Shown: positions 17,109 to 26,118, counted from the first letter of the stretch. The stretch is 37,756 nt of DNA from Sulfurimonas sp. (GCA_026988235.1 JALSLQ010000082.1:1-37756); one strand, 5' to 3'. Notes: a model not told the origin generated them from the letters alone. Translations and numbers: made by a program.

Positions 17109-18233
17109 TTGTCTGATTTAACGCTTATATTATTATCAGCTGGTAGTTCTACTCGCTTTAATAACCCTGTGAAAAAGCAATGGTTACGAATACAGCACAA
17201 ACCATTGTGGCAATTTGTAGCAGACAACTTTCAACAAAGTGGTCTTTTTTCACACATCATAATCGTCTCTCCACAAGATGATATTGCATTTATGAAAAAT
17301 TATGCAGATTATGACTTTGTGCAAGGCGGCGATAGCAGGCAAGAATCACTCAAAAATGCCTTACACCATGTAAAGAGTGAATATGTTCTCGTAAGTGATA
17401 TAGCCAGAGCCTGCATACCTGAAGAATTTTTACAAAGAATACTCGCTAAAAAAGGAAATGCAGACTGCATCGTTCCTACTTTACATGTAACAGATACAAT
17501 CGTATATGAAAACACGACTATAGACAGACAAAAAGTAAAAAGAGTCCAAACCCCGCAACTCTCTCGTACACTCATACTCAAAAAATCTCTCCAAACATCT
17601 ACAGAGTTTACAGATGAGAGCAGTGCTATTGTAACCTATGGTGGCACTCGTGAATTTGTAGAGGGTGATGAAGCTGCTTCTAAAATCACTTTCATGCAAG
17701 ACTTAAATAAGCTGTCATGCCTCAAAGAACCTTCACCTGACATCTTAAGCGGAAACGGTTTTGATGTACATGCCTTTGATGAAAAAGAAGAAATGTTTTT
17801 AGGCGGTGTGAAAATAGAAGCCAACTATGGTTTTAAAGCACATAGTGACGGCGATGTAGCTCTGCACTCACTTATAGATGCTCTTTTAGGTGCAGCAGGG
17901 TTGGGTGACATTGGTATGCTTTTTCCTGACAATGATGAAGCATACAAAGGCATCGACTCAAAAGAACTTCTTAAAATAGTAGTAGCTAAAATCTACAATT
18001 ATGGTTTTGAGATTATAAATGTAGATATTACGATAGCGGCACAAAAACCAAGAATCGAAAACTATAAAGATCAAATGCGACAAACGATTGCAACGATATT
18101 ACAAATAGACAGAGCAAGAGTTAATGTAAAAGCAACAACAACAGAAAAACTCGGTTTTATCGGTAGAGCTGAAGGTGTTGGCGTAATTGCCAATGCAAAT
18201 TTAAAATATTTTAACTGGAAGATAATAAGATAA
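17109..18233 (+). CDS. ispDF: Bifunctional IspD/IspF enzyme of the MEP isoprenoid pathway
   Basis: Fused 2-C-methyl-D-erythritol 4-phosphate cytidylyltransferase and 2,4-cyclodiphosphate synthase; the fusion skips IspE, which acts between the two steps. The N-terminal IspD part has LLSAGSSTRFNN and KKQWL, then QGGDSRQESL and VQTPQL. The C-terminal IspF part starts near GNGFDVHAFDE (Asp-x-His zinc ligands) and includes GFKAHSDGDVALHSLIDALLG and LFPDND. It has 374 residues, normal for the fused form. Translation starts at TTG 17109, since no in-frame ATG fits the IspD N-terminus, with ACAGGAGA ahead of it. The next gene's ATG starts one base after its stop. Confidence 0.95.
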   Translation: MSDLTLILLSAGSSTRFNNPVKKQWLRIQHKPLWQFVADNFQQSGLFSHIIIVSPQDDIAFMKNYADYDFVQGGDSRQESLKNALHHVKSEYVLVSDIARACIPEEFLQRILAKKGNADCIVPTLHVTDTIVYENTTIDRQKVKRVQTPQLSRTLILKKSLQTSTEFTDESSAIVTYGGTREFVEGDEAASKITFMQDLNKLSCLKEPSPDILSGNGFDVHAFDEKEEMFLGGVKIEANYGFKAHSDGDVALHSLIDALLGAAGLGDIGMLFPDNDEAYKGIDSKELLKIVVAKIYNYGFEIINVDITIAAQKPRIENYKDQMRQTIATILQIDRARVNVKATTTEKLGFIGRAEGVGVIANANLKYFNWKIIR

Positions 18234-18234
18234 C

Positions 18235-19122
18235 ATGAAGATATTAATTATAGAAAATGAAGTATATTTAGCCCAGAGTATTGCGACAAAACTAGGAGAG
18301 CTAGGACATACATGTGAGATGTGTACATCAACAAGAGATGCAATAGGAAGTAACAATTATGATGTTGTTTTGCTTTCGACCAATATTAATGGACAGGATT
18401 TTACACCTGTTATAGAAACATTTAAAAATTCTATTGTCATTTTAATGGTCTCGTATATTAGCAATGATACAGTCTCTAAACCGCTAAGTGCCGGAGCTAA
18501 AGACTATATACTTAAACCATTTATGATTGAAGAACTAGTGAGAAAAATCGACCACTATCAAGATTATGAAAAATTGAAAAAACGTACCCAAGCGTATGAA
18601 AAATATTTGGCACATTCATTTGCAAGTACTAAACATGAACAAGATTTAGAAAATGTAGAACTCCCTTTATTTGTTTCATCAAATTTTCAAAAATATGCCG
18701 ATGCATTTGCCTTTGAATATGCCCAAGCAAAAGACCTCCCTATTCATTTTTTATCTTTAAGTAATTCAAAAACACTGAATGAAATAGACTCTTTTCCGCA
18801 AAATTCAATTATTTATATCATTGATTATCAAGTACTCAAAAAAGGTGATAAAAAACTCTTTTGTGACCTCATTAAAGGTAAAAAAGCAATTATTGCAAGT
18901 AGTGATAAAATTGAAGATGTTGCATACCCTGTGATAGAAATAAAAAGTGAAAGCAATGTTTTTGATAAAGGAGAAATTTTACCTATTGAGGACTATGTAA
19001 AATTTATTGTTTTAAATTATCAAAATAAATACCCAGATACAGAACTTTCAAAAAAACTTGGCATTAGCCGTAAAAGTTTATGGGAAAAGAGAAAAAAGTA
19101 TGATATCGTCAAGAAAAAATAA
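18235..19122 (+). CDS. Atypical orphan response regulator, HP1021/Cj1608-type
   Basis: Likely ortholog of HP1021 (H. pylori) and Cj1608 (C. jejuni), a Campylobacterota-specific DNA-binding regulator reported to act at oriC and on many promoters, with redox input. The evidence is its place right after ispDF and its layout: an N-terminal receiver domain, a middle region and a C-terminal Fis-like helix-turn-helix (TELSKKLGISRKSLWEKRKK, about 270-289). The receiver starts KILIIENEV, but the phospho-acceptor Asp is replaced by Ser48 (VVLLSTN), so it cannot work by the usual phosphorylation. Cys27 and Cys30 (CEMC) and a Cys in LFCDL are possible redox residues. It has 295 residues. Its last 23 bases overlap the start of sat. 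Confidence 0.85.
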   Translation: MKILIIENEVYLAQSIATKLGELGHTCEMCTSTRDAIGSNNYDVVLLSTNINGQDFTPVIETFKNSIVILMVSYISNDTVSKPLSAGAKDYILKPFMIEELVRKIDHYQDYEKLKKRTQAYEKYLAHSFASTKHEQDLENVELPLFVSSNFQKYADAFAFEYAQAKDLPIHFLSLSNSKTLNEIDSFPQNSIIYIIDYQVLKKGDKKLFCDLIKGKKAIIASSDKIEDVAYPVIEIKSESNVFDKGEILPIEDYVKFIVLNYQNKYPDTELSKKLGISRKSLWEKRKKYDIVKKK

Positions 19123-20290
19123 AACACTTTTTATAGATAAAGAAGCTGCTTCTGCCCTTGAACTTGTTTCTGAGTCTCTTTTAGCGCCTGTAACAAAGCT
19201 AATGAGCGAAAAAGAATCACAAGAAATTTTAAAAACAGGTCTTATAGATGGACAATCTTTCCCTTTTCCATTTATACTCGCGCCTTCTGGAAAAAAGAAC
19301 GAAGAAACTATTCAATCACTAGAGGTAGATGAACAAATTAGCATAATATGTGATGGAAAAGAGTTTGCGACACTTAAAGTTGAAGAAATATTTAAAATCG
19401 ACCCAAAAGAACGAATTAAACACATCTACGGAACGAACGATTTAACGCATCCGGGGGTTAAGGCAACTATTAAAAGAATTGGCAACTGGGCACTTAGTGG
19501 TGAATACACTATACTTCATAAAACAAAAGATAAAAATAAAATTAAGATTCAACAAGCTAAAGAACTCATTGATGCAAAACACACGAGTTCGCTAGTAATG
19601 GGTGCAAATCCTCTGCATCGTGCACATGAGAGACTCATCCGTCAAACACTTGAAAGCACTGATTTACTTGTAATATTTTTACTAAAACCTTATGACAGTG
19701 CAAACTTAAAATATGAAATCAGAAAAGAAGCATTAGAGTATTTTATAAATAACTTTTTACCAAAAAACCGTGTCATTATTATTCCGCTTGAGAACAGTTA
19801 TATTTTTGCTGGATACAATGAAATCATCATCGATGCCATCGTCGCAAAAAATTACGGTTGTGATAGACTTACTATAGGTCGTAATCATGCAGGTCTTGGT
19901 ATGTTTTATGATTGTAACTCAAACAAATCAATCATCGACAAAGTTACCGGCATAGACATAGAAATAACAGTTGCAAGTGAATATGTTTACTGTGATGAAT
20001 GCAAAACACTTGTCAGTAAAAACACCTGTCCTCATGGGCAACATCATCAAATTTCTTATCATGCCGACTCAATTTTAACACTTTTAGAAGCCGGACTTTT
20101 ACCACCGGCTGTTTTAATTAGAAAAGAGATTTCATCCTTCTTGCTTTCAAAACTTTTTCCAAGCAGGTTTAAAAATTTGGAAAAACTCTACTATGACACA
20201 TTTCCCGTAAAGGGTTTGCTCGAAGAGCATAATGAAAAAGATTTTTACCTAGAGTTAATGAAACTCTATCAAACAACATCGCTGACATAA
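19100..20290 (+). CDS. sat: Sulfate adenylyltransferase (ATP sulfurylase)
   Basis: Interconverts ATP plus sulfate with APS plus pyrophosphate, either for sulfate assimilation or, run backwards, for sulfur oxidation. The ATG at 19100 gives 396 residues and overlaps the response regulator gene by 23 bases; a TTG at 19058 is in frame but deeper in that gene. A PUA-like N-terminal half is followed by the catalytic NPLHRAHE (170-177, equivalent to the RNPxHxxHE motif) and GRNHAGLGMF (GRDHAG in most relatives). A cysteine/histidine cluster follows (CDECKTLVSKNTCPHGQHH). Both active-site motifs are slightly divergent (Ala for Arg before NP, Asn for Asp in GRxHAG), so sulfurylase activity is likely but not certain. 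pgpA follows after ten bases. Confidence 0.84.
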   Translation: MISSRKNKTLFIDKEAASALELVSESLLAPVTKLMSEKESQEILKTGLIDGQSFPFPFILAPSGKKNEETIQSLEVDEQISIICDGKEFATLKVEEIFKIDPKERIKHIYGTNDLTHPGVKATIKRIGNWALSGEYTILHKTKDKNKIKIQQAKELIDAKHTSSLVMGANPLHRAHERLIRQTLESTDLLVIFLLKPYDSANLKYEIRKEALEYFINNFLPKNRVIIIPLENSYIFAGYNEIIIDAIVAKNYGCDRLTIGRNHAGLGMFYDCNSNKSIIDKVTGIDIEITVASEYVYCDECKTLVSKNTCPHGQHHQISYHADSILTLLEAGLLPPAVLIRKEISSFLLSKLFPSRFKNLEKLYYDTFPVKGLLEEHNEKDFYLELMKLYQTTSLT

Positions 20291-20300
20291 GGACTTACAA

Positions 20301-20798
20301 ATGAATTGGTTTTTTTTAACACTAGGATACAGCGGACTCTCCCCTAAAGCTCCGGGGACTATGGGAACATTAGTTTCACTTCCACTTGGCATGGCAATAC
20401 TTATTTATTTTGATGCGAAGACCCTTTTTTTAGCGGCACTACTCATCTCAATTATTGCCATTAAAATTATTAATACATATGAAGAACAAACAGGCAACCA
20501 TGATGATCAAAGAATAGTTATAGATGAACTTGCCGGCATGTGGTTTGCACTCAGCATTGCCCCAGCTACCAGTATTGTTACAGGAGCAATAATAAATCTT
20601 CAAAATGGATTTTTAATTCAATCTCTGCTCTCTTTTGCCCTTTTTAGATACTTCGACATTACAAAGCCTTCAATCATCGGCAGAATAGATAGGGAAGCAA
20701 AAGGTGGTGTAGGCGTTATGGGTGATGATATTGTGGCAGGTTTTGCAGCCGGAATATCTTCAGCCGTACTATGGCAAGGATGGCTTTATATAAGTTAA
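20301..20798 (+). CDS. pgpA: Phosphatidylglycerophosphatase A
   Basis: Inner-membrane phosphatase making phosphatidylglycerol from phosphatidylglycerophosphate. The 165 residues contain the family motifs GLSPKAPGTMGTL, VIDELAGMW, FRYFDITKPSIIGRID and GGVGVMGDDIVAGF, with hydrophobic helices between them. AAGGAC lies shortly before the ATG. It is the last gene of the ispDF-regulator-sat-pgpA run. Its TAA overlaps the TAA of the convergent ywbE. Confidence 0.93.
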   Translation: MNWFFLTLGYSGLSPKAPGTMGTLVSLPLGMAILIYFDAKTLFLAALLISIIAIKIINTYEEQTGNHDDQRIVIDELAGMWFALSIAPATSIVTGAIINLQNGFLIQSLLSFALFRYFDITKPSIIGRIDREAKGGVGVMGDDIVAGFAAGISSAVLWQGWLYIS

Positions 20799-20989
20799 AA
20801 AATTTCTTTTACCCGCCCTACTTCACCACTCATTAAACGGACTTTAATACCATGAGGATGTGTTGACGACTTTGTAAGAATATCTCTTACAATTCCGTCA
20901 GTTAAATATCCAGTTGACTGATCTTGTTTTAAAACAATGGCAACGGACACGCCATGTTTTATATTTACTCTTTTTGTACCCTCAAGCAT
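20795..20989 (-). CDS. ywbE: YwbE family small protein (DUF2196)
   Basis: A 64-residue protein with the YwbE layout: IKHGVSVAIVLKQDQSTG, LTDGIVRDILTKSSTHPHGIKVRL and SGEVGRVKEI, probably a small beta-barrel. The molecular role is unknown. Its ATG overlaps the stop of the AroE-like gene by one base (TAATG), indicating translational coupling. Its stop overlaps that of pgpA on the other strand, so no terminator separates the converging units. Confidence 0.88.
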   Translation of the reverse strand: MLEGTKRVNIKHGVSVAIVLKQDQSTGYLTDGIVRDILTKSSTHPHGIKVRLMSGEVGRVKEIF

Positions 20990-21756
20990 TATATTTTAAA
21001 CCTCTGTATTTCGACATGTACTTTTGGAATTAACTCCGCGAGCATGTCATCAAAGCCTATATATTCACTTTGAAGTTCTTTTGCGCGCTGTTTCAATGCA
21101 GAAAATTGTTTGTTGTTCTTCATATCAAAACTATATTTTGGTAATTTTTCTATCATTATCAAGCTGTCAAAATCAGAAAAATCCAATACTGCATCAAAAG
21201 ATGATAAATCTACAGGCATACTTTGAGCGATTCTATTGATATCTGCATTTTGTAATTCTACTTCTTGTGTAAATTTCATCAACTCTTCTAAATTTTCATT
21301 AAAATAACTCACATGAAAACCACAAGCCAAAAATGAAAAAGCTTTTGCATAATGATTTATTCCGATTATGGCAATTTTTGAAATATATAAATCTTTTAAT
21401 TTTTCACTCAAGACCCGTATACTAAAAATGTCTCCACGAAGTTTTTTATCTTCTTTGTAGATAATATCACACATACCACTTCGTTTTACCAAAGAAGACG
21501 CTTCATCAAGCGTTTCCAAAACCTCTGCTACATATTCGCTAGCAATCACTGCGCCATTTACATGTGACTCTTTCATATTTGAAATAGTAAAATACAAATC
21601 ATCCGTGCGAATATTCATAGGTATCATCATAGTGTCATCACTATTTTGTTTAAAAAGTTTGTTCAATTTTGCACTAAAACTGCTATTTCCTGCATGCTCG
21701 CCTATATACCCAAATAGCTTCGTTTGTTTTGAAATTTGATTGTCATTATTCATCAT
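20989..21756 (-). CDS. AroE-like (shikimate dehydrogenase fold) protein, degenerate active site
   Basis: A 255-residue protein whose beginning resembles the AroE substrate domain: KLFGYIGEHAGNSSFSAKLNKLF (compare xxGxPixHSxSPxxHN), MMIPMNI, then a KLRGDIF segment at the place of the AroE GxNTDxxG loop. A Rossmann-like segment (ISKIAIIGINHYAKAFSFLA) follows. The catalytic lysine motif (NVTxPxK) and the NADP motif (GxGGxxxA) are not preserved, so shikimate dehydrogenase activity is unlikely. The start is the ATG at 21756 (GGGGGA upstream), overlapping the ferredoxin stop as ATGA; an ATG at 21753 is also possible. It sits between a multi-cluster ferredoxin and ywbE in a coupled operon. Fold assignment is from pattern only. 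Confidence 0.55.
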   Translation of the reverse strand: MMNNDNQISKQTKLFGYIGEHAGNSSFSAKLNKLFKQNSDDTMMIPMNIRTDDLYFTISNMKESHVNGAVIASEYVAEVLETLDEASSLVKRSGMCDIIYKEDKKLRGDIFSIRVLSEKLKDLYISKIAIIGINHYAKAFSFLACGFHVSYFNENLEELMKFTQEVELQNADINRIAQSMPVDLSSFDAVLDFSDFDSLIMIEKLPKYSFDMKNNKQFSALKQRAKELQSEYIGFDDMLAELIPKVHVEIQRFKI

Positions 21757-22844
21757 TCTTTTATCCCCCACAAGGCTCTTGCCTCTTCTTCTTCTATTGT
21801 ACACCTTTGGCATAGTGTATCATCATTATTCGCGCTAAACACACTACCACATTCATCACAGCGTCTTACTTTAAATGAAACCAGATTTACAACCTCAGGT
21901 TCAAAAAACTCTTTGAGATTATATGAAGTTGAAAGCGTAATTGCATCAGGTTCGCATACATCATGACAAATATGACATTTTATACATAAAAATGGATCAA
22001 AATCTATCTTTGAATTTTTCATATCTGATGTCAGCGCACCTGTCGGACAAACTCTATAACACATTTGACAAGCAGTACATGTCTCTTCATTCATAATCTT
22101 TTGAGAAGTGAAACTCACTTCATCTGCATCAATAATATGAAAGGTTGAGGGTTTCTCAGCTCTTTTCATTGCCGTAAAAAGGATTTTTCGTTTATTTGGA
22201 ATTGTCTTTTTTCTCAGCAGTGCAATATCTGTTTTTTGCAAGCTGTGTTCAACGAGTTCATCGCTTGCTTTTTGCACCTCATCTTCAAAGTTTTTCTTTA
22301 CTTTTGCAACAGTTTTAAGGTTTATTGCATGTAAAAAGTCTCTTCTGTCGCTTGGCTTTTGTGAATCATTTTCAAATTTTACATCTTCGAGTTTTATATT
22401 TGTACCATTTTCAATGGCTTCTAAAATATAATTGGCTTCTTCTACATTCTTCAAAATTTGTGGCTTACATGTAGAGGCTATATCACATGCATCACAGTAT
22501 CCCATGTCAAATACTATTTCTTTTTTCAGTATTGCCATAGAAATAAGGTGTTCCACACTCAATACTGAAATACAAGGAACATTTTTTCTGCATGAGATAA
22601 GGCTCTCTTCATCTTCTATAAAATCAAAAAAGAAATTTGTAGGAGAAAATTCATCCATAGAGAGTGCTTCACTCGGACAAACTCCGACACAACCGCCACA
22701 ACCTACACATGTAGCAAAGTTTATAGCAGGGAGAGTATTATCTCCCACAACAATAGCAGAGGTGGGACATACAACTTCACATTTATTACATTCACTCTCA
22801 ACACTCAAAGAACGAACGCATAGACCGGCATTTAATTTTAGCAT
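21753..22844 (-). CDS. Multi-cluster 4Fe-4S ferredoxin-type protein
   Basis: Cytoplasmic iron-sulfur protein of 363 residues, probably an electron carrier or an assembly/partner subunit for a larger redox enzyme. An N-terminal pair (CNKCEVVCP near 19-27 and CVGCGGCVGVCP at 46-57) and a C-terminal pair (CTACQMCYRVCP and CIKCHICHDVCEP) bind clusters. Between them lies a segment with extra cysteines (CDACDIASTC). The last part has a zinc-ribbon-like CDECG...CQRC. Polyferredoxins of this shape occur in Campylobacterota, some near formate dehydrogenase genes, but nothing here identifies the partner. It is first in the operon with the AroE-like gene and ywbE. The ribosome site is weak. Confidence 0.78.
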   Translation of the reverse strand: MLKLNAGLCVRSLSVESECNKCEVVCPTSAIVVGDNTLPAINFATCVGCGGCVGVCPSEALSMDEFSPTNFFFDFIEDEESLISCRKNVPCISVLSVEHLISMAILKKEIVFDMGYCDACDIASTCKPQILKNVEEANYILEAIENGTNIKLEDVKFENDSQKPSDRRDFLHAINLKTVAKVKKNFEDEVQKASDELVEHSLQKTDIALLRKKTIPNKRKILFTAMKRAEKPSTFHIIDADEVSFTSQKIMNEETCTACQMCYRVCPTGALTSDMKNSKIDFDPFLCIKCHICHDVCEPDAITLSTSYNLKEFFEPEVVNLVSFKVRRCDECGSVFSANNDDTLCQRCTIEEEEARALWGIKE

Positions 22845-22870
22845 TATAAAAATCTTTATAGTAATTTAAA

Positions 22871-22886
22871 GTGATAATCTTATCAC
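22871..22886. promoter_or_regulatory. Perfect hairpin/operator between mscS and ferredoxin gene
   Basis: GTGATAA, TC, TTATCAC: a 16-base near-perfect dyad in the 60-base gap after mscS. It could end the gdhA-mscS message or be an operator for the ferredoxin operon. It resembles Crp/Fnr-type dyads, but the half-site spacing is two bases too wide for a CRP site. It has no U-tract on the minus strand (TTTAAATTAC follows). Confidence 0.4.
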
Positions 22887-22904
22887 AAATTACTGAAATC
22901 TTTA

Positions 22905-24740
22905 TTAGTCACATGCCAAAGGCTTTGTTTCATTATAAATAGATAAGGAAGGAAATGCAAATTCCAAAGAGTTATTTTCAAATATTATCATTATTTTTTC
23001 CATAACATCCTGTTTTGTTTTGAGCCATTCTTCCCAGTCAACAGACTTTGAAAAGCAGTACACAAGTATATTAATACTAGAACCACCAAATTCATCAAGG
23101 TACACAAGTAATGTTTTTTTAATCCCTTCAAGATCATCTTTTGAAACAAGCTTTGCAACTTTGCCATGCTGTTGTGCCATATACTCATATTTTGTATCTT
23201 TTGTAGCAATATTTGGATGCAGTACTAGCATTTCACGAATCTCTTTGATGGCATTGTGAATATTTTCACGCTTAGAATCGTATTTCACCCCTAGTTTCAT
23301 TTTAATTCTACGCCCTAATTTTCTTTTATTCCAGTTTTTAATATCTGCAGAAGCAAATGTGCCGTTTGGAATGGCAATAAGTGCATTATCAAAAGTTCTC
23401 AATGTTGTTAAACGAAGACCTATTTCAACAACAGTCCCCTCTTTTCCGTTTATTTCAACCCAATCTCCTTGAGAAAATGCATCACTGGCTAAAATTGCCA
23501 GTGTTCCAAAAAAGTTTGAGATGGTATCTTTTGCTGCAAATGCAACAGCAAAACCACCTATACCCAGACCAGAAAGAAGTGCTGTTAAATTGACACCGGC
23601 AAAATAGAGTATAAAAAGAAATCCAAAGAGAAAAATAAAAAAATTAATAATTTTAATACCTACATTGATAAGTTCTGCTTTGACACTCGAAGTATCTTGT
23701 GCAAATTTTTCCAAATTTATCAAAGCAATAGTATTAATAACAATATATATAAAATAAGTTACTAACAATGCATAAATAATATTAAAAAAGCCGGATATAA
23801 AAACACTGCTACTAAAGTCATTATAAACATAAGCTATCATGTTTAAGTCAATAGTGACAATAATAATTTCTATAATTTTTTTTGTCCTATTTAAAATATC
23901 TTGTGCATATTCATGAAGGTAATTATTATTAATTAAATACTTTTCAAAAATTACATAAAATAATTTTCGTACAACTAAAATAAGTATAATTAAAAATAAA
24001 ATAATTATCAATTTTACTACGCTCAAACCAACAAAAGAAAGCATTGAATCAATCGCGTGCACAGCCTCAATAGAACTAATATAGACAACAACATTCACAA
24101 GATGAAATTTAGAAAATTTATTTAAGCTATACATTTTCTTTTCAAATCTATAAAGGTAAGCAATCGTATCATTCGTTACATCTTGCAAAGCATAATACTC
24201 TTTTACATTTCGTCTTAATGCGACAATAACAGGTGCAGTTCCCTGAAGATTTAATAAGTTTTTATAATCATTCTTAGCAATTTTTGCAATTTTTTCTTGA
24301 TTTAATGCTGTATATTTATTAAGTTCTTTTTCAAATTTTTCAATACTCGGGGCATCAAGTGCTATTAAAATATTTTGTATTAATAGATTGATATTTTTTG
24401 CAATAAGATAAGACTGTATCTGGATTTCATCTCTTTTAACGGCATAAGAATTTCCTGCTCGTTTGTTAACAGCTATTATCTTTTTAAGTGAAAAAATTTC
24501 TGAAGAGTAATCTTGAACATTATCAATATAGTATTGTTTTTTTGCCATAACAACATAGAGTTCGTGTTCATATAAATTTTCTTGTTTTTTTACTATGGAT
24601 GAAACTTCTTCTTGTGTAAGATTTGCATCGGACAGTTTGAGTGTTAGCGATAACTGCTCATCAATAAATTTAGAATATTTTACATTTGTATTTGCAAAAA
24701 GAGAGAAACCAAGAAATACAATGAGTAAAAAATACTTCAT
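22905..24740 (-). CDS. Large MscS-family mechanosensitive channel
   Basis: Inner-membrane tension-gated channel that releases solutes on osmotic downshock. The 611 residues start with a signal peptide (MKYFLLIVFLGFSLFA), then a mostly helical periplasmic region of about 200 residues, several membrane helices and the MscS core. The pore helix (GLSVLLSGLGIGG-like: TALLSGLGIGGFAVAFAAKD, about 390-410) is followed by the beta domain (GDWVEINGKEGTVVEIGLRLTTLRTFDN, about 420-447) and the alpha/beta C-terminal domain. It is larger than E. coli MscS (286) but smaller than MscK, as in many Campylobacterota paralogs. It starts three bases after gdhA with an AAGGAA site inside gdhA, so the two are co-transcribed, fitting a link between glutamate as osmolyte and turgor control. 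Confidence 0.93.
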   Translation of the reverse strand: MKYFLLIVFLGFSLFANTNVKYSKFIDEQLSLTLKLSDANLTQEEVSSIVKKQENLYEHELYVVMAKKQYYIDNVQDYSSEIFSLKKIIAVNKRAGNSYAVKRDEIQIQSYLIAKNINLLIQNILIALDAPSIEKFEKELNKYTALNQEKIAKIAKNDYKNLLNLQGTAPVIVALRRNVKEYYALQDVTNDTIAYLYRFEKKMYSLNKFSKFHLVNVVVYISSIEAVHAIDSMLSFVGLSVVKLIIILFLIILILVVRKLFYVIFEKYLINNNYLHEYAQDILNRTKKIIEIIIVTIDLNMIAYVYNDFSSSVFISGFFNIIYALLVTYFIYIVINTIALINLEKFAQDTSSVKAELINVGIKIINFFIFLFGFLFILYFAGVNLTALLSGLGIGGFAVAFAAKDTISNFFGTLAILASDAFSQGDWVEINGKEGTVVEIGLRLTTLRTFDNALIAIPNGTFASADIKNWNKRKLGRRIKMKLGVKYDSKRENIHNAIKEIREMLVLHPNIATKDTKYEYMAQQHGKVAKLVSKDDLEGIKKTLLVYLDEFGGSSINILVYCFSKSVDWEEWLKTKQDVMEKIMIIFENNSLEFAFPSLSIYNETKPLACD

Positions 24741-24743
24741 AGT

Positions 24744-26099
24744 TTAAATTCCTTCAGCTATCATAGCATCTGCAAGTTTTTTAAACCCTGCAATATTTGC
24801 ACCATCTACATAGTTACCTTCCACACCATAGTCTTTGGCAGTCAGAGCCACCCGCTTACATATCATCCGCATTGTTTCTTTTAATTTTTCATCAACTTTT
24901 GCATAACTCCACTTACTCATAGAAGCGTTTTGACTCATTTCAAATTCACTTACGGCTACGCCTCCTGCATTGGCAGCTTTTGCCGGAGCAAAACATACTT
25001 TATGTGATTGCAATAGTGTAATTGCAGTAGGAGTTGATGGCATATTTGCGCCCTCAGATACGCTTACACAGCCATTTGTAATCAGGTTTTGCGCATCTAA
25101 CTCAGTTAATTCATTTTGCGTTGCACACGGAAATGCTGCATAACATGGAATATCCCACACTACATGTGCTCTTTGTGGGTACTCAGATGTCGGTGTATAC
25201 ACTGCTTCGGTATGTGTTTGCGCATACTCTTCGAGTGAAGCTCTTCGATTTAATTTTAAATCTTTTAAAAGTTCCAAATCGACTCCTCTTGAATCATATA
25301 TAGTCCCGTGCGAATCTGAACATGTAACGACTATAGCGCCAATCTGCTGTAATTTTTCTATGGCATGCAGTGCAACATTTCCAGCACCACTGACTGTACA
25401 GATTTTCCCCTCTAGTGTTTCTTTATCTTCAATTTCAAGCATACCCTGTGTAAAATACACCACTCCATAGCCTGTAGCCTCAGGTCGCATAAGCGATCCG
25501 CCAAAGAAATATGGCTTACCTGTCAGTGCACCTTCATAAGAAGATGTAATTTTTTTATACTCTCCAAACAAATACCCAATTTCTCGAGCACCCACACCTA
25601 TATCTCCTGCCGGAACATCAATACGCGCGCCTATATATTTATGCAATTCAGTCATAAAAGCTGTACAAAACTTCATCACTTCAAAATCACTTTTGCCTTT
25701 GGGGTCAAAATCACTCCCACCTTTTGCACCACCTATAGGTAAACCTGTCAATGCATTTTTTAGAATTTGTTCAAAACCCAAAAATTTCAGCACCCCTTCA
25801 TTCACACTTGGATGAAAACGCAAACCACCTTTATAGGGACCAAGTGCATTGTTAAACTGTACTCTATACCCTGTATTTACCTGTATTTGATTTGCATCAT
25901 CCAACCATGTCACTTTAAATTTAATAATCCTGTCAGGAACAACTAGCCTATCTAAAATTGCATACCTTGCATATCTCTTATCTGATTCAAGTAAAGGGGC
26001 AATTGAGTAAATTACTTCCTCCATTGCTTGATAAAAAACATTATTTTCCGCACAGTTACTATTTTCAAATTTTTTAATTTTATTTTCTGCGATTGACAT
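24744..26099 (-). CDS. gdhA: Glutamate dehydrogenase (NADP-type, hexameric)
   Basis: Reductive amination of 2-oxoglutarate with ammonium to glutamate. The 451 residues are the normal bacterial length. Motifs include YKGGLRFHPSVN, LPIGGAKGGSDFDP with the catalytic lysine, DVPAGDIGVGAREIGYLFG, the nucleotide-binding TVSGAGNVALHA and SEGANMPST. AAGGAAATAA precedes the ATG. The cofactor is inferred from the family subgroup (resembling E. coli GdhA), not from a residue I can prove. It heads an operon with mscS. Nitrogen sensing (glnD) is also in the window but 15 kb away. Confidence 0.95.
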   Translation of the reverse strand: MSIAENKIKKFENSNCAENNVFYQAMEEVIYSIAPLLESDKRYARYAILDRLVVPDRIIKFKVTWLDDANQIQVNTGYRVQFNNALGPYKGGLRFHPSVNEGVLKFLGFEQILKNALTGLPIGGAKGGSDFDPKGKSDFEVMKFCTAFMTELHKYIGARIDVPAGDIGVGAREIGYLFGEYKKITSSYEGALTGKPYFFGGSLMRPEATGYGVVYFTQGMLEIEDKETLEGKICTVSGAGNVALHAIEKLQQIGAIVVTCSDSHGTIYDSRGVDLELLKDLKLNRRASLEEYAQTHTEAVYTPTSEYPQRAHVVWDIPCYAAFPCATQNELTELDAQNLITNGCVSVSEGANMPSTPTAITLLQSHKVCFAPAKAANAGGVAVSEFEMSQNASMSKWSYAKVDEKLKETMRMICKRVALTAKDYGVEGNYVDGANIAGFKKLADAMIAEGI

Positions 26100-26118
26100 T
26101 TATTTCCTTAATAATCAT

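Noticed and set aside
22871..22886. CRP binding site.
   Set aside because: GTGA and TCAC are eight bases apart instead of six; kept only as an unassigned dyad.
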